NCBI RefSeq assembly: GCF_009727155.1
Contig: NZ_WNWM01000002.1
Location: forward strand, 5,332,001-5,396,000
DNA length: 64,000 nucleotides
Origin: Pseudoduganella dura
GTDB taxonomy: Bacteria > Pseudomonadota > Gammaproteobacteria > Burkholderiales > Burkholderiaceae_D
Direction: 5' to 3'
Both the position numbers and the translations under genes were made by a program. Below are positions 16,648 to 25,732 of this stretch, piece by piece. Under the pieces are notes generated by a model that did no database searches, was not told the origin of the DNA, and saw nothing but the letters and a program-made list of their open reading frames with translations. Each line of letters begins with the position of its first letter. Positions within the stretch are counted from its first letter, which is position 1.

Positions 16648-19473
16648 TCAGAAGGTGTAGTTGACGCGCACGTTGTACGCGCGGCCGATCGGCTTTGACA
16701 CGTTCTGTGCGAATACCACGCGCGAGCCGATGCGCTGGTTCGACAGGGGCGGGTCTTCGTCGAGCACGTTGTTGATGCCGAACGTGAGCTTGAGATTGTC
16801 CGCGTAGTTCCAGTTCGTGGTCAGGTTGTACAGCGTGTAGTGGTCGATCTCGTTGAAGTACGGCTGCCCCGGTTTCTGGTTCGGCTGCGCGTTGGTATCC
16901 TCGTAGTGCGACGTATAGGCCTGCGTCAGCTGCACGCCGAACTTCCGGTAATTCCACGACACGCGCAGGTTGTGCTTCCAGCGGTAGACGTAGGTGTTGG
17001 CCGACGTGGAGCCGGTGGCCAGCGCGCCGGGCTTGCCCACGCTGTCGATCCACTCGCCGCCCGCGTCGTTCTGGCCTTCGTAGCGGTCGACATAGGTGCC
17101 GTCCAGGCCCACGCCGAACTTGCCCCACGCCGTCGTCGGCCACGTGTAGTTGACGTTCGTGTCGATGCCGCGCGTGCGCAGGCCGCCCATGTTCAGCCGC
17201 GTCTTGACGATGTAGTCCAGCGTGCCGTCGGCGTTGCGCACGAACAGGTCCTGGTACTGGCCCAGGTTGTCGAAGATCGAATCCTCGGTGATCTGCGCGA
17301 TCGTGCCCTTCATCTTGATCGACCACCAGTCGAACGACACGCTCAGGTTCCTGATGGGCGACAGCACGATGCCGGCGGTGACGGTGCGCGCCTTTTCCGG
17401 CTCCAGGTCCGGATTGGCGCCCTGCAGCGTGATCAGGTTGGTGTTGCAGACGCGGGCCGGGTCGAGGTTCAGGCCGGCGTAGCGCGGATCGGTCGTCAGG
17501 CTGCCGGTGCCGGGCACGGATGGCGTGGCGCTCGGGCACAGCAGCGGGTCGTCCCACTTGCCGGTCGACGGCGTACGGGTCTGCGGCGTGCCGTACAGTT
17601 CCGGCAGCGTGGGCGCGCGGAAGCCCGTGCTGGCGGTGCCGCGTACCAGCACGGATTGCAGCGGTTGCCAGCGCACGCTCAGTTTCGGGTTCACGGTGCC
17701 GCCGAAATCGCTGAAATGGTCGGCGCGCACAGCGCCGGTCAGCGTCAGTTCCTTCGTGATGGGCGCATCGGCTTCCAGGTACAGGGCGGCCACCTTGCGC
17801 TCGCCGCGCGGGTACGAGTTCGGCGTGCCGGACACCTTGTAGGTGACCTCGTTGGCGACCGGGTCGGTGCCGTCGCGGTACGTCTCGCGGTGCCAGTCGC
17901 CGCCGATGGCCAGCGTCAGCGGGCCGCCGGCCAGGTCCAGCAGCGGACGGGCGACGTTGAAGTCCGTGCCGAAGTAGCCCACGCGCGCCACGCGGTAGGT
18001 GATGCCGTCGCGGCTGATGCTGTCCAGGTAGGCGGCACCGGCCTCATCCTGCGCGCCGAACGGGTTCAGCGTGCCGTCGGCCACGCCCCGGTAGATGCCG
18101 TCGGTGGCGAAGAAGCCGCTGCGCCAGCCGACCGCGCGCTTGCTTTCCGCCGCCACCACGCCCACGCGGTAATCCCAGCCCATCAGTTCGCCCTGGTCGG
18201 CGATCACCAGGCGGCGGGTGTTCTGGCGGTCGTCCGTCTTCGCCGGGCCGGCTTCATCCATGCTCCAGGTCAGCGCCAGGTCCTGGTTCGTCACGCCGGC
18301 CACCGCCGGCACGCCGCCACTGCCGCCCGGGTACCACTTGCTCGACGGCGTGATGAACAGCGGCTTGCGCACGCCGGGGTTGTACTTGTCGTAATCGGTC
18401 TGCGCGCCGAACACCTGCGGCGGATTCTGCGCCTTGATGGTCGACTCGGTGGCCAGCAGTTCCACCGTCAGCAGCCGGTCGCCGTGGTGGCGCAGCGAGG
18501 CGCGCGTGAACAGCGTGGCCTGCATGTTGTCCGGCAGCAGTTGCGGGTAGATGTCCGGATCGAGGATGCAGGTGCCCGCGCCGGCGCCGGTGGCCTTGGT
18601 GGACGGGATCGTGTACTGAGCGCCGCCGTAGGGCGCGGCGCAGCCGGCGGCGAAGGACGGGTTGCCGGTCCGCGTGGTGGCCTTGCCGTTCTGGTAGACG
18701 GTGAAGTTGGCCGGCGCGGACGACGATCCGGCCACCGCCGTGCCGAACGGATTGCCGCCCAGCTGGGCGATCAGGTTCGGATCGCTGATGTTCGGGCGGT
18801 CGCTCTGCGCCAGGCGGGCGCGCTGCTGGAAATCGACGCTCGCATACACGTTCCAGCCCTGTTCGTTCAAGTCGCCGACGCCGCTGACGATGCTCACGCG
18901 CTGCTGGTCGCCGCCGCCATGGCGTTCCGGCTGCACCCAGCCGCCGGTGACGGTGGTGCCGGTATGCGTGCGCTTCGTGATGAAGTTGACGACGCCGGCG
19001 ATCGCATCGGTGCCGTAGATCGACGAGGCGCCGTCGCGCAGCACTTCCACGCGCTCGACGGCGCTCATCGGCACCACGTCGACGTTGACGGAGCTGGCGC
19101 CGATCGCCTCGTTCGGCAGGCGCCGGCCGTTCAGCAGCACCAGCGTGCGGTTGGTGTTCAGGCCGCGCATGTTGATCATCGTGCCGCCACCGCCGCCGCC
19201 GACCGGTTCGTTGGTCGAGCCGACCGTCAGCGACGTGGCCACCTCGGACATCGTGGTCAGGCCGCGCGCCACCAGTTCCTCGGACTTGATCGTGGTGAGC
19301 GGCAGCGCGTTCTCGGTCGCCAGCTGGCGGATCGACGAACCGGTGACTTCGACCCGCGCCATCGGCGGCTCGGCGGCCTGCTGGGCGGCCGCGGTCTGCG
19401 TCAACGCGAGGGTGAGCAAGGAAGTGGCGAGGGCGATCGGGGAAAGCGCGATCCGCTGGGGGATACGGTGCAT
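16648..19473 (-). CDS. TonB-dependent outer-membrane receptor, pectin/rhamnogalacturonan locus
   Basis: 941 aa from the ATG at 19473 with AGGAGA upstream. The signal peptide ends near TQTAAAQ. The plug domain has VEVTGSSIRQLATENALPL, MINMRGLNTNRTLVLLNGRR and VERVEVLRDGASSIYGTDAIAGVVNFIT. A beta-barrel follows, ending in the aromatic-terminated YNVRVNYTF. It should import oligosaccharides released from pectin, driven by TonB-ExbBD. It is the first gene of a four-gene operon with GH43, GH105 and CE12. The promoter region shared with the divergent pectinesterase gene carries operator-like TGGTCAGGCC repeats. Confidence 0.93.
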   Translation of the reverse strand: MHRIPQRIALSPIALATSLLTLALTQTAAAQQAAEPPMARVEVTGSSIRQLATENALPLTTIKSEELVARGLTTMSEVATSLTVGSTNEPVGGGGGGTMINMRGLNTNRTLVLLNGRRLPNEAIGASSVNVDVVPMSAVERVEVLRDGASSIYGTDAIAGVVNFITKRTHTGTTVTGGWVQPERHGGGDQQRVSIVSGVGDLNEQGWNVYASVDFQQRARLAQSDRPNISDPNLIAQLGGNPFGTAVAGSSSAPANFTVYQNGKATTRTGNPSFAAGCAAPYGGAQYTIPSTKATGAGAGTCILDPDIYPQLLPDNMQATLFTRASLRHHGDRLLTVELLATESTIKAQNPPQVFGAQTDYDKYNPGVRKPLFITPSSKWYPGGSGGVPAVAGVTNQDLALTWSMDEAGPAKTDDRQNTRRLVIADQGELMGWDYRVGVVAAESKRAVGWRSGFFATDGIYRGVADGTLNPFGAQDEAGAAYLDSISRDGITYRVARVGYFGTDFNVARPLLDLAGGPLTLAIGGDWHRETYRDGTDPVANEVTYKVSGTPNSYPRGERKVAALYLEADAPITKELTLTGAVRADHFSDFGGTVNPKLSVRWQPLQSVLVRGTASTGFRAPTLPELYGTPQTRTPSTGKWDDPLLCPSATPSVPGTGSLTTDPRYAGLNLDPARVCNTNLITLQGANPDLEPEKARTVTAGIVLSPIRNLSVSFDWWSIKMKGTIAQITEDSIFDNLGQYQDLFVRNADGTLDYIVKTRLNMGGLRTRGIDTNVNYTWPTTAWGKFGVGLDGTYVDRYEGQNDAGGEWIDSVGKPGALATGSTSANTYVYRWKHNLRVSWNYRKFGVQLTQAYTSHYEDTNAQPNQKPGQPYFNEIDHYTLYNLTTNWNYADNLKLTFGINNVLDEDPPLSNQRIGSRVVFAQNVSKPIGRAYNVRVNYTF

Positions 19474-19524
19474 CTGGTCTCCTGGTTTTTTTGTTCGACG
19501 GGCTGGCATGTTTTCTGCAGCACA

Positions 19525-19557
19525 TTGGTCAGGCCGATGATTATTTGGCCTGACCAA
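19525..19557. promoter_or_regulatory. inverted operator pair TTGGTCAGGCC / GGCCTGACCAA
   Basis: Two 11-bp arms, TTGGTCAGGCC at 19525-19535 and its exact reverse complement at 19547-19557, are separated by 11 bp of AT-rich sequence. Each arm resembles the TGGT-N3-GCCA half-palindromes bound by FadR-subfamily GntR regulators, which often control hexuronate genes. The pair lies 52-84 bp upstream of the receptor ATG, a suitable place for repression. A regulator gene of this type is not in the window. Confidence 0.6.
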
Positions 19558-19700
19558 CCTTTATTCAGGATGGCTTAAAATGCATGATTACGCAAACATT
19601 TTTTGTCCCGAATCGTGTTACGAATTTGCGTTTTCGCTCTGCGAAGGTGTGTTGGCGCAATCACCAAAACGCTGGCGTCAACTGGTCAACCTGCGTTAAA

Positions 19701-19717
19701 GTGGTCAGGCCAAATAA
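19701..19717 (+). promoter_or_regulatory. third operator-like copy upstream of the pectinesterase
   Basis: GTGGTCAGGCCAAATAA repeats, in direct orientation, the minus-strand reading of the right arm at 19557-19541. It sits about 20 bp before the pectinesterase ATG. The shared extension CAAATAA makes a longer identity than a chance palindrome would. It probably lets one regulator control both divergent transcripts. No confident -35/-10 pair was found in the 264-bp gap. Confidence 0.55.
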
Positions 19718-19737
19718 AAAACAGATGGGAGACAACG

Positions 19738-22095
19738 ATGCAGGCTTCTTGCGGACTGGCGGGTGCGGCGATGGCGCTGGCCTGGAGCACGGCGGCGCCG
19801 GCGGCGATCGCCGTGCCGGCGACGGATCAGGTGATGCGGATCATGGCTGGTGCGCCGGTGCGCATTGCCGGCGCGAGCGGCGCCGATGCGTTCGTCGAGG
19901 CGCGCTTCCGGCCGCTGGCCGCGGATGGCGGCGACGGGCGGCTGTACGTCGTCGGCCGCTACCAGGACGACGGCAACTGGTACGGTGCGGGGCTGAGCTT
20001 CCAGTCCGCCACGCGGCGGATGCAGGTCGAGATCGTGAAGATGCAGGACGGACAGATGACGCGGCTGAAGGGCTTCGGCCGCGCCGCCGTCACCGATGGA
20101 CGCTTCAATACCGTGCGGCTCGACATGCAGGGAGCCACGCTGGCCGTCTACCTGAACGGCGAGCGCATCACCAGCGTTACCGACACGGCACTGGCGCAGG
20201 GCGGCCGGTTCGGTGTGGTGGCCGGCGGCACGGCGTTCGAGGCCAGCGTGCCGGTCGCGGGCGATGTCGAACTGAAGCCTGCGCGGCTGGCGCTGGCCCG
20301 CGCGCCGCAGCTGGCGCAGCTGACGCTCGGCGACGGCCCGGTGCGGCTCGATGTGAGCGCGCTGGGCGCTTACCGGCAGTCCGGCGACCCGGCCGCCGCG
20401 CTGCCGGCCAACAAACCCGGCACCTTCCTGACCGCCGCCAGCTTGCCGAACGCCACCGCGTATGGCGCGCTGCCGTTCCGGTTTTCGGCCGCGGCTGCCG
20501 ATCCCGCGCTGGTCCGTGCCGACGCCGGCGCCGGCTACCTGGCGTTGACGCCGCTGGCGCCGGGCGCGACGACGGTCACGTTGACGAGCCTCGACGACCC
20601 CAATGTCCAATCCGTTGTCGATATCCGGATCGCCGAGCGCAGGACGCCATCCGGCGCCGCATACGGCCTGGGCGGCGCCGTGGCACCTGCCGGCGGCGCG
20701 CGCGACGTGCCGTACGACACGCCGCTGCACCTGCGCTTCGATGCGATGCCGGCGCTGGGCACTTCCGGCGCGATCCGCGTCTACCGCAAGCGCGACGGCG
20801 CGCTGGCCGACACGATCCACGCGAGCGGCGAGTACGACCGGCTGGGCTACGCCGGCCAGGCGCACCGCCGCGCGGTGCGGTTGCAGCCGATCGCGATCGA
20901 AGGGCGCAACGTGGTCGTCCACCTGCACAGCGCGAAGCTGCGGCCGGGCGAGGAATACGTGGTGGCCGTGGACGACGGCGTCTTCCATGGCCGCTTCAAC
21001 GGCCAGCCGTTCGCCGGCATCGGCCGGGAGCAGGGCTGGACGTTCCGCACCCGCGCCGCCGTCCCCCGCGCCACGAAGCTGGTGGTGGACGACGACGGTG
21101 CGGCGGATTTCCGCACCGTGCAGGGTGCGCTGAACCACGCAATGGAGCATGCCGGCCGCCGCACGCCGGTCACGGTGGAGATCAGGAACGGGCGCTACCA
21201 GGAGCAGCTGTACCTGCGGGGCAAGGACAACATCACGCTGCGCGGCCAGAGCCGCGACGGCGTGGTGATCGACGCGTTGAACGGCGACGGCATCAACCCC
21301 GGTTCCGGCACCGCCCAGGATGCGCGGTCGCCCGGCATCGGCGGTGGCCGCGCGATCTTCCTGGTCGAGGATGCGGACATGGTCACGCTGGAGTCGCTCA
21401 CGCTGCGCAACAGCACGCTGCGCGCATCGCCTGCCGGCGGCCAGGCCGAAACGATCTTCTTCAACAGCGAAGGCCGGCTGGTGGCGAAGAATGCCGCCTT
21501 CTTCAGCGAGCAGGATACGATCCAGGTGCGCGGCTATGCGTGGTTCCACCGCACGCTGGTCGCCGGGAACGTGGACTTCATCTGGGGTAACAACCGCGCC
21601 GCGCTGTTCGAGGACAGCGAATTGCGCACGGTGGGCGACAGCGCCAACGCGAAAAACGGCGGCTACCTGCTGCAGGCACGCACCGTGTCGGCCGGCGACA
21701 GGGGCTTCATGTTCGTGAACAGCCGGCTCACGCACGGCCCCGGTCCGACGGGTAACGACGTGCCGGCCGGCGCCACCTGGCTGGCGCGCAGCCCGGGGTA
21801 TGAGAACACCTGGGATCACATCGCGTTCATCGACTGCCGGATGGGGCAGCACGTGGCGCCGGCCGGGTGGGCCGGGCCGGGCGTGAAGCAGCCGTTGCCG
21901 AACCCGAAGGCGGCCAGCGCCACCGGCGGGTGGCGCGAGTTCGGCACGATGGACCTGGACGGCAAGCCGCTGGACCTGTCGCGCCGCGAACATGGACGCG
22001 TATTGAGCGCCGACGAGGCGAAGGCGGCGTATGGCACGCGGGCGGCGTATTTCTCCGGTTTCGATGGCGGAAAGGGCTGGGATCCGGTGCCGTGA
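19738..22095 (+). CDS. pectinesterase (CE8) with long N-terminal extension
   Basis: 785 aa from the ATG at 19738 with GGGAG upstream; the N-terminus is signal-peptide-like up to APAAIA. Residues about 25-180 look like a concanavalin-type binding module (GRYQDDGNWYGAGLSFQ), and residues 180-440 contain Ig/bacterial surface-like segments. The CE8 parallel beta-helix fills the C-terminal half: ADFRTVQGALNHAM, FFSEQDTIQVRG with D593, GNVDFIWG with D613, and a final YENTWDH segment. D593 and D613 fit the acid/base and nucleophile. It de-methylesterifies homogalacturonan. It is divergent from the receptor operon and shares its operators. Confidence 0.9.
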   Translation: MQASCGLAGAAMALAWSTAAPAAIAVPATDQVMRIMAGAPVRIAGASGADAFVEARFRPLAADGGDGRLYVVGRYQDDGNWYGAGLSFQSATRRMQVEIVKMQDGQMTRLKGFGRAAVTDGRFNTVRLDMQGATLAVYLNGERITSVTDTALAQGGRFGVVAGGTAFEASVPVAGDVELKPARLALARAPQLAQLTLGDGPVRLDVSALGAYRQSGDPAAALPANKPGTFLTAASLPNATAYGALPFRFSAAAADPALVRADAGAGYLALTPLAPGATTVTLTSLDDPNVQSVVDIRIAERRTPSGAAYGLGGAVAPAGGARDVPYDTPLHLRFDAMPALGTSGAIRVYRKRDGALADTIHASGEYDRLGYAGQAHRRAVRLQPIAIEGRNVVVHLHSAKLRPGEEYVVAVDDGVFHGRFNGQPFAGIGREQGWTFRTRAAVPRATKLVVDDDGAADFRTVQGALNHAMEHAGRRTPVTVEIRNGRYQEQLYLRGKDNITLRGQSRDGVVIDALNGDGINPGSGTAQDARSPGIGGGRAIFLVEDADMVTLESLTLRNSTLRASPAGGQAETIFFNSEGRLVAKNAAFFSEQDTIQVRGYAWFHRTLVAGNVDFIWGNNRAALFEDSELRTVGDSANAKNGGYLLQARTVSAGDRGFMFVNSRLTHGPGPTGNDVPAGATWLARSPGYENTWDHIAFIDCRMGQHVAPAGWAGPGVKQPLPNPKAASATGGWREFGTMDLDGKPLDLSRREHGRVLSADEAKAAYGTRAAYFSGFDGGKGWDPVP

Positions 22096-22104
22096 CGCGT
22101 GGTT

Positions 22105-22950
22105 CTAGTACCCGAACTTTTCCCCATCTTCCGGCACCAGCACGCGCGCGCCGATGCCGTTGCCGGCAGCGAAGTCGCGCAGTTCGCGCCGCGTTTGCGT
22201 GGCGTGGTTGACGGCTTCCATGTGGATGCCGACAACGCGCGCCGCCGGCGCCAGCCGCGCGGCGCGGACCAGGTCTTCCTTGCCCATGATGATCGAGCCC
22301 TCCACGCCCTGGATGCGCGCGTAGCCGGTGTTGAGCACGATGATGTCCGGCCGGTATGCCGTGATCGCCTGTTCCACATCGGCGGTCCATGTGGTATCGC
22401 CGGCGATGTACGTGGTCTTGAAGCCGGCGCGGCGGAACACGATGCCGGAAACGGTGCCGAGCCGCTTGCCCAGCGCTGTCGCCATCATCGCGTCGGTGCC
22501 GTGCCGGCCGCCGGTTTTCGCCAGGCGGATGCCGTTGAACATGGTGTCCTCGCCCAGCACGCGCACATCGGTGAAACCGTCCTTGCGGATGCCGGCGGCG
22601 TCCTCGTCGTTCTGGGCGAAGACGGGCATGGTTTTCGGCAGCGCCTGCCGGGCGGCGTCGTCCCAGTGGTCGAGGTGCGTGTGGGTGACGATGACGGCGT
22701 CGGCCTTCAGCACGTCGGCGAGCGGTACCGGCAGGTCCACCAGCGGATTGCGCAGGTGGCTGTTGACCGTACCCTCGAAGCCGGGCCACGCGCCTCGCGG
22801 CGCCAGCATCGGATCGACGAGGAACGTGGTGCCCGCGTACTCGACCTTGATCGTGGCGTTGCGGATCTGCTGGAAATTGACGGTCTGCGCGGCGGCGGTA
22901 CCGACGGTGGCGGCGAGTGCCGTGGCGATGGCGGCATTCCTGACATGCAT
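22105..22950 (-). CDS. MBL-fold metal-dependent hydrolase (UlaG-like), exported
   Basis: 281 aa from the ATG at 22950 with AAGGAGA. A signal peptide ends near GTAAAQT. The metallo-beta-lactamase metal motif H-x-H-x-D-H is in VIVTHTHLDHWDD, with AGDTTW and GIHMEAVNH supplying further ligands. The family resemblance is to lactonase-like UlaG hydrolases, but export to the periplasm and no pathway neighbours leave the substrate open. It converges with the pectinesterase gene (9 bp apart) and diverges from the GlxA-type regulator gene. Confidence 0.87.
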   Translation of the reverse strand: MHVRNAAIATALAATVGTAAAQTVNFQQIRNATIKVEYAGTTFLVDPMLAPRGAWPGFEGTVNSHLRNPLVDLPVPLADVLKADAVIVTHTHLDHWDDAARQALPKTMPVFAQNDEDAAGIRKDGFTDVRVLGEDTMFNGIRLAKTGGRHGTDAMMATALGKRLGTVSGIVFRRAGFKTTYIAGDTTWTADVEQAITAYRPDIIVLNTGYARIQGVEGSIIMGKEDLVRAARLAPAARVVGIHMEAVNHATQTRRELRDFAAGNGIGARVLVPEDGEKFGY

Positions 22951-23047
22951 GGCTGGTTCTCCTTGTAAGCGGGCAAGCGTTGCCCGATGCCAGGCATTGT
23001 CGATGCCACGACGTTTTCGGCATAGTGGCCCGAAGGCACCGTTTCGA

Positions 23048-23053
23048 TATAAT
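23048..23053 (+). promoter_or_regulatory. consensus -10 box abutting the regulator start (probable leaderless transcript)
   Basis: A perfect TATAAT ends only 6 bp before the ATG at 23060. Transcription would begin about 7 bp after the box, on or next to the A of the ATG, and no Shine-Dalgarno sequence precedes this start. The -35 region is not convincing. A leaderless mRNA is the simplest reading. Confidence 0.5.
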
Positions 23054-23059
23054 CGGGCC

Positions 23060-24031
23060 ATGTCCGCGCCATCCTCCCCGCCGCTGAAAATCGCCGTCAT
23101 CGCATTCGACGGCATCACGCCCTTCCACCTTTCCGTGCCATGCCTGGTGTTCGGCGCGAGCCTGGGCGCCGGCCCGCCCCGCTTCGAGGTCGAGGTCTGC
23201 TCGGCAGGCGAAGGACCGCTGCAGACGGCCGCCGGCTTCGAGATCGCCACCCGCCGCGGCCTTGCCGCGCTGGCCGATGCCGACATCGTCGTCATGCCCG
23301 CCTGGCATGACGACTGCCGCGCCGCGCCGGAGGCGCTGCTCGATGCGCTGCGGCGTGCGCATGCCCGCGGTGCCCGGGTGGTGGGCCTGTGCCTCGGCGC
23401 CTTCCCGCTGGCGGAGGCGGGCCTGCTCGACGGCCGCACCGTCGCCACGCACTGGGCGGCCGCGGAGGAACTGGCACGGCGCCACCCGCGCATCATCGTC
23501 GACGAGGAAGTGCTGTATGTCGACGAGGGCGACGTGCTCACTTCCGCCGGCGTCGCCGCGGGTCTCGACTGCTGCCTGCACCTGCTGCGGCGGCTATGCG
23601 GCGCCGAAGCCGCGAACGGCGTGGCGCGCCGGCTGCTGGTCGCGCCGCACCGCGATGGCGGGCAGGCCCAGTTCATCGAGCGGCCGCTGCCGGTTTCCAG
23701 CAGCGACGGCCGCTTCGCGCAGGTGCTCGACTGGGTCGCGCGGCACCCGCAGCGCGAGCACGGCATCGATGCGCTGGCGGCACGCGCGGCGATGAGCCGC
23801 CGCTCGTTCACCCGCCATTTTCGCCAGGCCACCGGCACGTCGTTCAAGCAGTGGCTGCTGAACCAGCGGATGGCGCATGCGCGGCGGCTGCTGGAATCGA
23901 GCAATGTATCGATCGAAGCGGTCGCGGAGGAGGCCGGGTTCGGCACCGCGCTGTCGCTACGGCAGCATTTCAGGGCCGTGCTGCGCACTTCGCCGTCGGC
24001 TTACCGCAAGCAGTTCCAGGCCGGCCGTTGA
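23060..24031 (+). CDS. GlxA-type AraC family transcriptional regulator
   Basis: 323 aa. The N-terminal DJ-1/PfpI-like domain (residues 10-190) has IAVIAFDGITPFHLSVPC, DIVVMPAWHDD and the nucleophile-elbow-like GLCLGAFPLAEAGLL. The C-terminal AraC DNA-binding domain (about 215-320) contains AARAAMSRRSFTRHFRQATG and AEEAGFGTALSLRQHFRAVL. Such regulators sense small metabolites, for example quaternary amines in GbdR-like members. The gene is divergent from the exported MBL hydrolase gene (109 bp between starts), which is its most likely target. Confidence 0.9.
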   Translation: MSAPSSPPLKIAVIAFDGITPFHLSVPCLVFGASLGAGPPRFEVEVCSAGEGPLQTAAGFEIATRRGLAALADADIVVMPAWHDDCRAAPEALLDALRRAHARGARVVGLCLGAFPLAEAGLLDGRTVATHWAAAEELARRHPRIIVDEEVLYVDEGDVLTSAGVAAGLDCCLHLLRRLCGAEAANGVARRLLVAPHRDGGQAQFIERPLPVSSSDGRFAQVLDWVARHPQREHGIDALAARAAMSRRSFTRHFRQATGTSFKQWLLNQRMAHARRLLESSNVSIEAVAEEAGFGTALSLRQHFRAVLRTSPSAYRKQFQAGR

Positions 24032-24172
24032 CGCTTGCGCCTGCGTCGGCCGGCCACCGGGCCGATCGCGGGTTGTCCCGCGCCGCGATGCCGCATGGCC
24101 GCCCGATGTTGTCGCGTGTAGATTGCGCCAGTGCATGTTAAGCTGGAATAAACTTGAGAAAAGGGCAAGGCA

Positions 24173-25732
24173 ATGAGCGATTGGGTGAAGACCGGCATAG
24201 CAGGTCTGGACGAAATACTGCACGGTGGTCTTCCACGCAACAACAACCTGATCGTCGAAGGACCGCCGGGTTCCGGCAAGACCACGCTGGGGCTGGGCTT
24301 CATCTACCATGGCGCGCGCGACTTCGACGAGCCCGGCGCCATCGTGTCGTTCGAACTCGACCCGGCCAAGCTGATGCGCGACGCGGCCGGCTTCGACTGG
24401 GACCTGCAAGGCATGATCGACGAGGGCAGGATCAAGATCATCCAGACCAGCCCGGCCGTGCTGCTGGGCGAATTTCGCAGCGCCGACGGCGCCTTCGCGG
24501 CATCGCTGGTGGCGATGGGCGCCAGGCGCCTGCTGATCGACGGCCTGACGCCCCTGCGCCTGTATGCGGAGGCGAACGACATGCCGTTCCGCGAGGATGT
24601 GCACCTGCTGATCGAAGGCCTGACGCGGCTGGGCGTGACGACAATGGTCACCGCGGAAAAGGACGAGTCGCTGACCGGTGTGCTGGCGCACGAGCGCTTT
24701 GTCTTCGACACCATCATTTCGCTGACGCGCGAAGAAATGCGCCGCCGCGTGCACCGGCGCCTGACCGTGATGAAGTCGCGCGGCCAGGACTTCATCGGCG
24801 GCAGCCACACGATGCGCATCGAGCCACGTGTCGGCGTGCACGTGTACCGCCGCGCCCAGTCGCGGCCGGTAGCCTCGGTGGACCAGCCCACGTCCGAGGA
24901 GCGCCTGTCGACCGGCTCGCCGGCCATCGACCGGATGATGGACGGCGGCATCTACAAGGGGTCCGTCACGCTGGTGAGCGGCATTTCCGGCACCGGCAAG
25001 ACGGTGCTGAGCGTGCAGTTCCTGACGAACGCGATCCGGGCCGGCCACAAGGCGCTGCTGGTGAGCCTGGACGAGCACCCGGCCCAGCTGATGCGCAATG
25101 CCCGCTCGCTCGGTTTCGACCTGCAGGCGCTGGTCGATGCGGGCGACTTGTTCATCCACTACGAATCGCCGCTCGAGCTCGAACTGGACGTGCACTTCGA
25201 GCGCATTGTCAGGCTGGTCGAGGAACAGGGGATCGACTGCGTGGTGTTCGATTCCATCGCCGTGTACGAAATGACGAGCCGCAGCGAGGTGGCCGACTAC
25301 CTGTACGCGCTGGCGACGTTCTTCAAGAACCGTCTCGCCACCACGCTGTTCAACTATGAAAGCCCGGAACTGCTGGGCGTGTCGCAGATCAGCGAAGAGC
25401 TCAAGGGCTCGCACCTGGTCGACAACATCATTCTCCTGAACTACGTGGAAGTGTCCACCGTCCTGCGCCGCGCGATCGCCGTGCCGAAAGTGCGGGGCAG
25501 CCGCAACCTGCAGGTCACGCGCGAGTACACGATCGGCGAAGGCGGCCTGCTGCTGATCGACGAGAGCGACGACGAAGTGCAGTCCGGCGCCGTGCCGCAA
25601 CTGCCGTTCTCGTCGTATTACGGCCTGCTGTCGCGGTCGCCATCACGCCAGAGTCCCCTGATCGAGGGCGCCGTCGTCAAGGGGGCGCCGATGCCGGAGT
25701 CGGCCGACCTTCCCACCGAAGATCCCCGGTGA
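24173..25732 (+). CDS. KaiC-like double-domain ATPase
   Basis: 519 aa with two RecA/KaiC modules. Walker A motifs are GPPGSGKT at residues 30-37 and GISGTGKT at 270-277. Each is followed by an acidic SFELDPAKLM or SLDEHPAQLM segment and a Walker B-like LLIDGLTPL or VVFDSIAVY. The C-terminal part retains KVRGSRNLQVTREYTIGEGG, like the MRGS region of KaiC. No kaiA or kaiB is present, and this is the non-cyanobacterial KaiC class whose role is signalling rather than a proven clock. The stop overlaps the GTG start of a histidine kinase gene, pointing to a joint pathway. Confidence 0.92.
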   Translation: MSDWVKTGIAGLDEILHGGLPRNNNLIVEGPPGSGKTTLGLGFIYHGARDFDEPGAIVSFELDPAKLMRDAAGFDWDLQGMIDEGRIKIIQTSPAVLLGEFRSADGAFAASLVAMGARRLLIDGLTPLRLYAEANDMPFREDVHLLIEGLTRLGVTTMVTAEKDESLTGVLAHERFVFDTIISLTREEMRRRVHRRLTVMKSRGQDFIGGSHTMRIEPRVGVHVYRRAQSRPVASVDQPTSEERLSTGSPAIDRMMDGGIYKGSVTLVSGISGTGKTVLSVQFLTNAIRAGHKALLVSLDEHPAQLMRNARSLGFDLQALVDAGDLFIHYESPLELELDVHFERIVRLVEEQGIDCVVFDSIAVYEMTSRSEVADYLYALATFFKNRLATTLFNYESPELLGVSQISEELKGSHLVDNIILLNYVEVSTVLRRAIAVPKVRGSRNLQVTREYTIGEGGLLLIDESDDEVQSGAVPQLPFSSYYGLLSRSPSRQSPLIEGAVVKGAPMPESADLPTEDPR

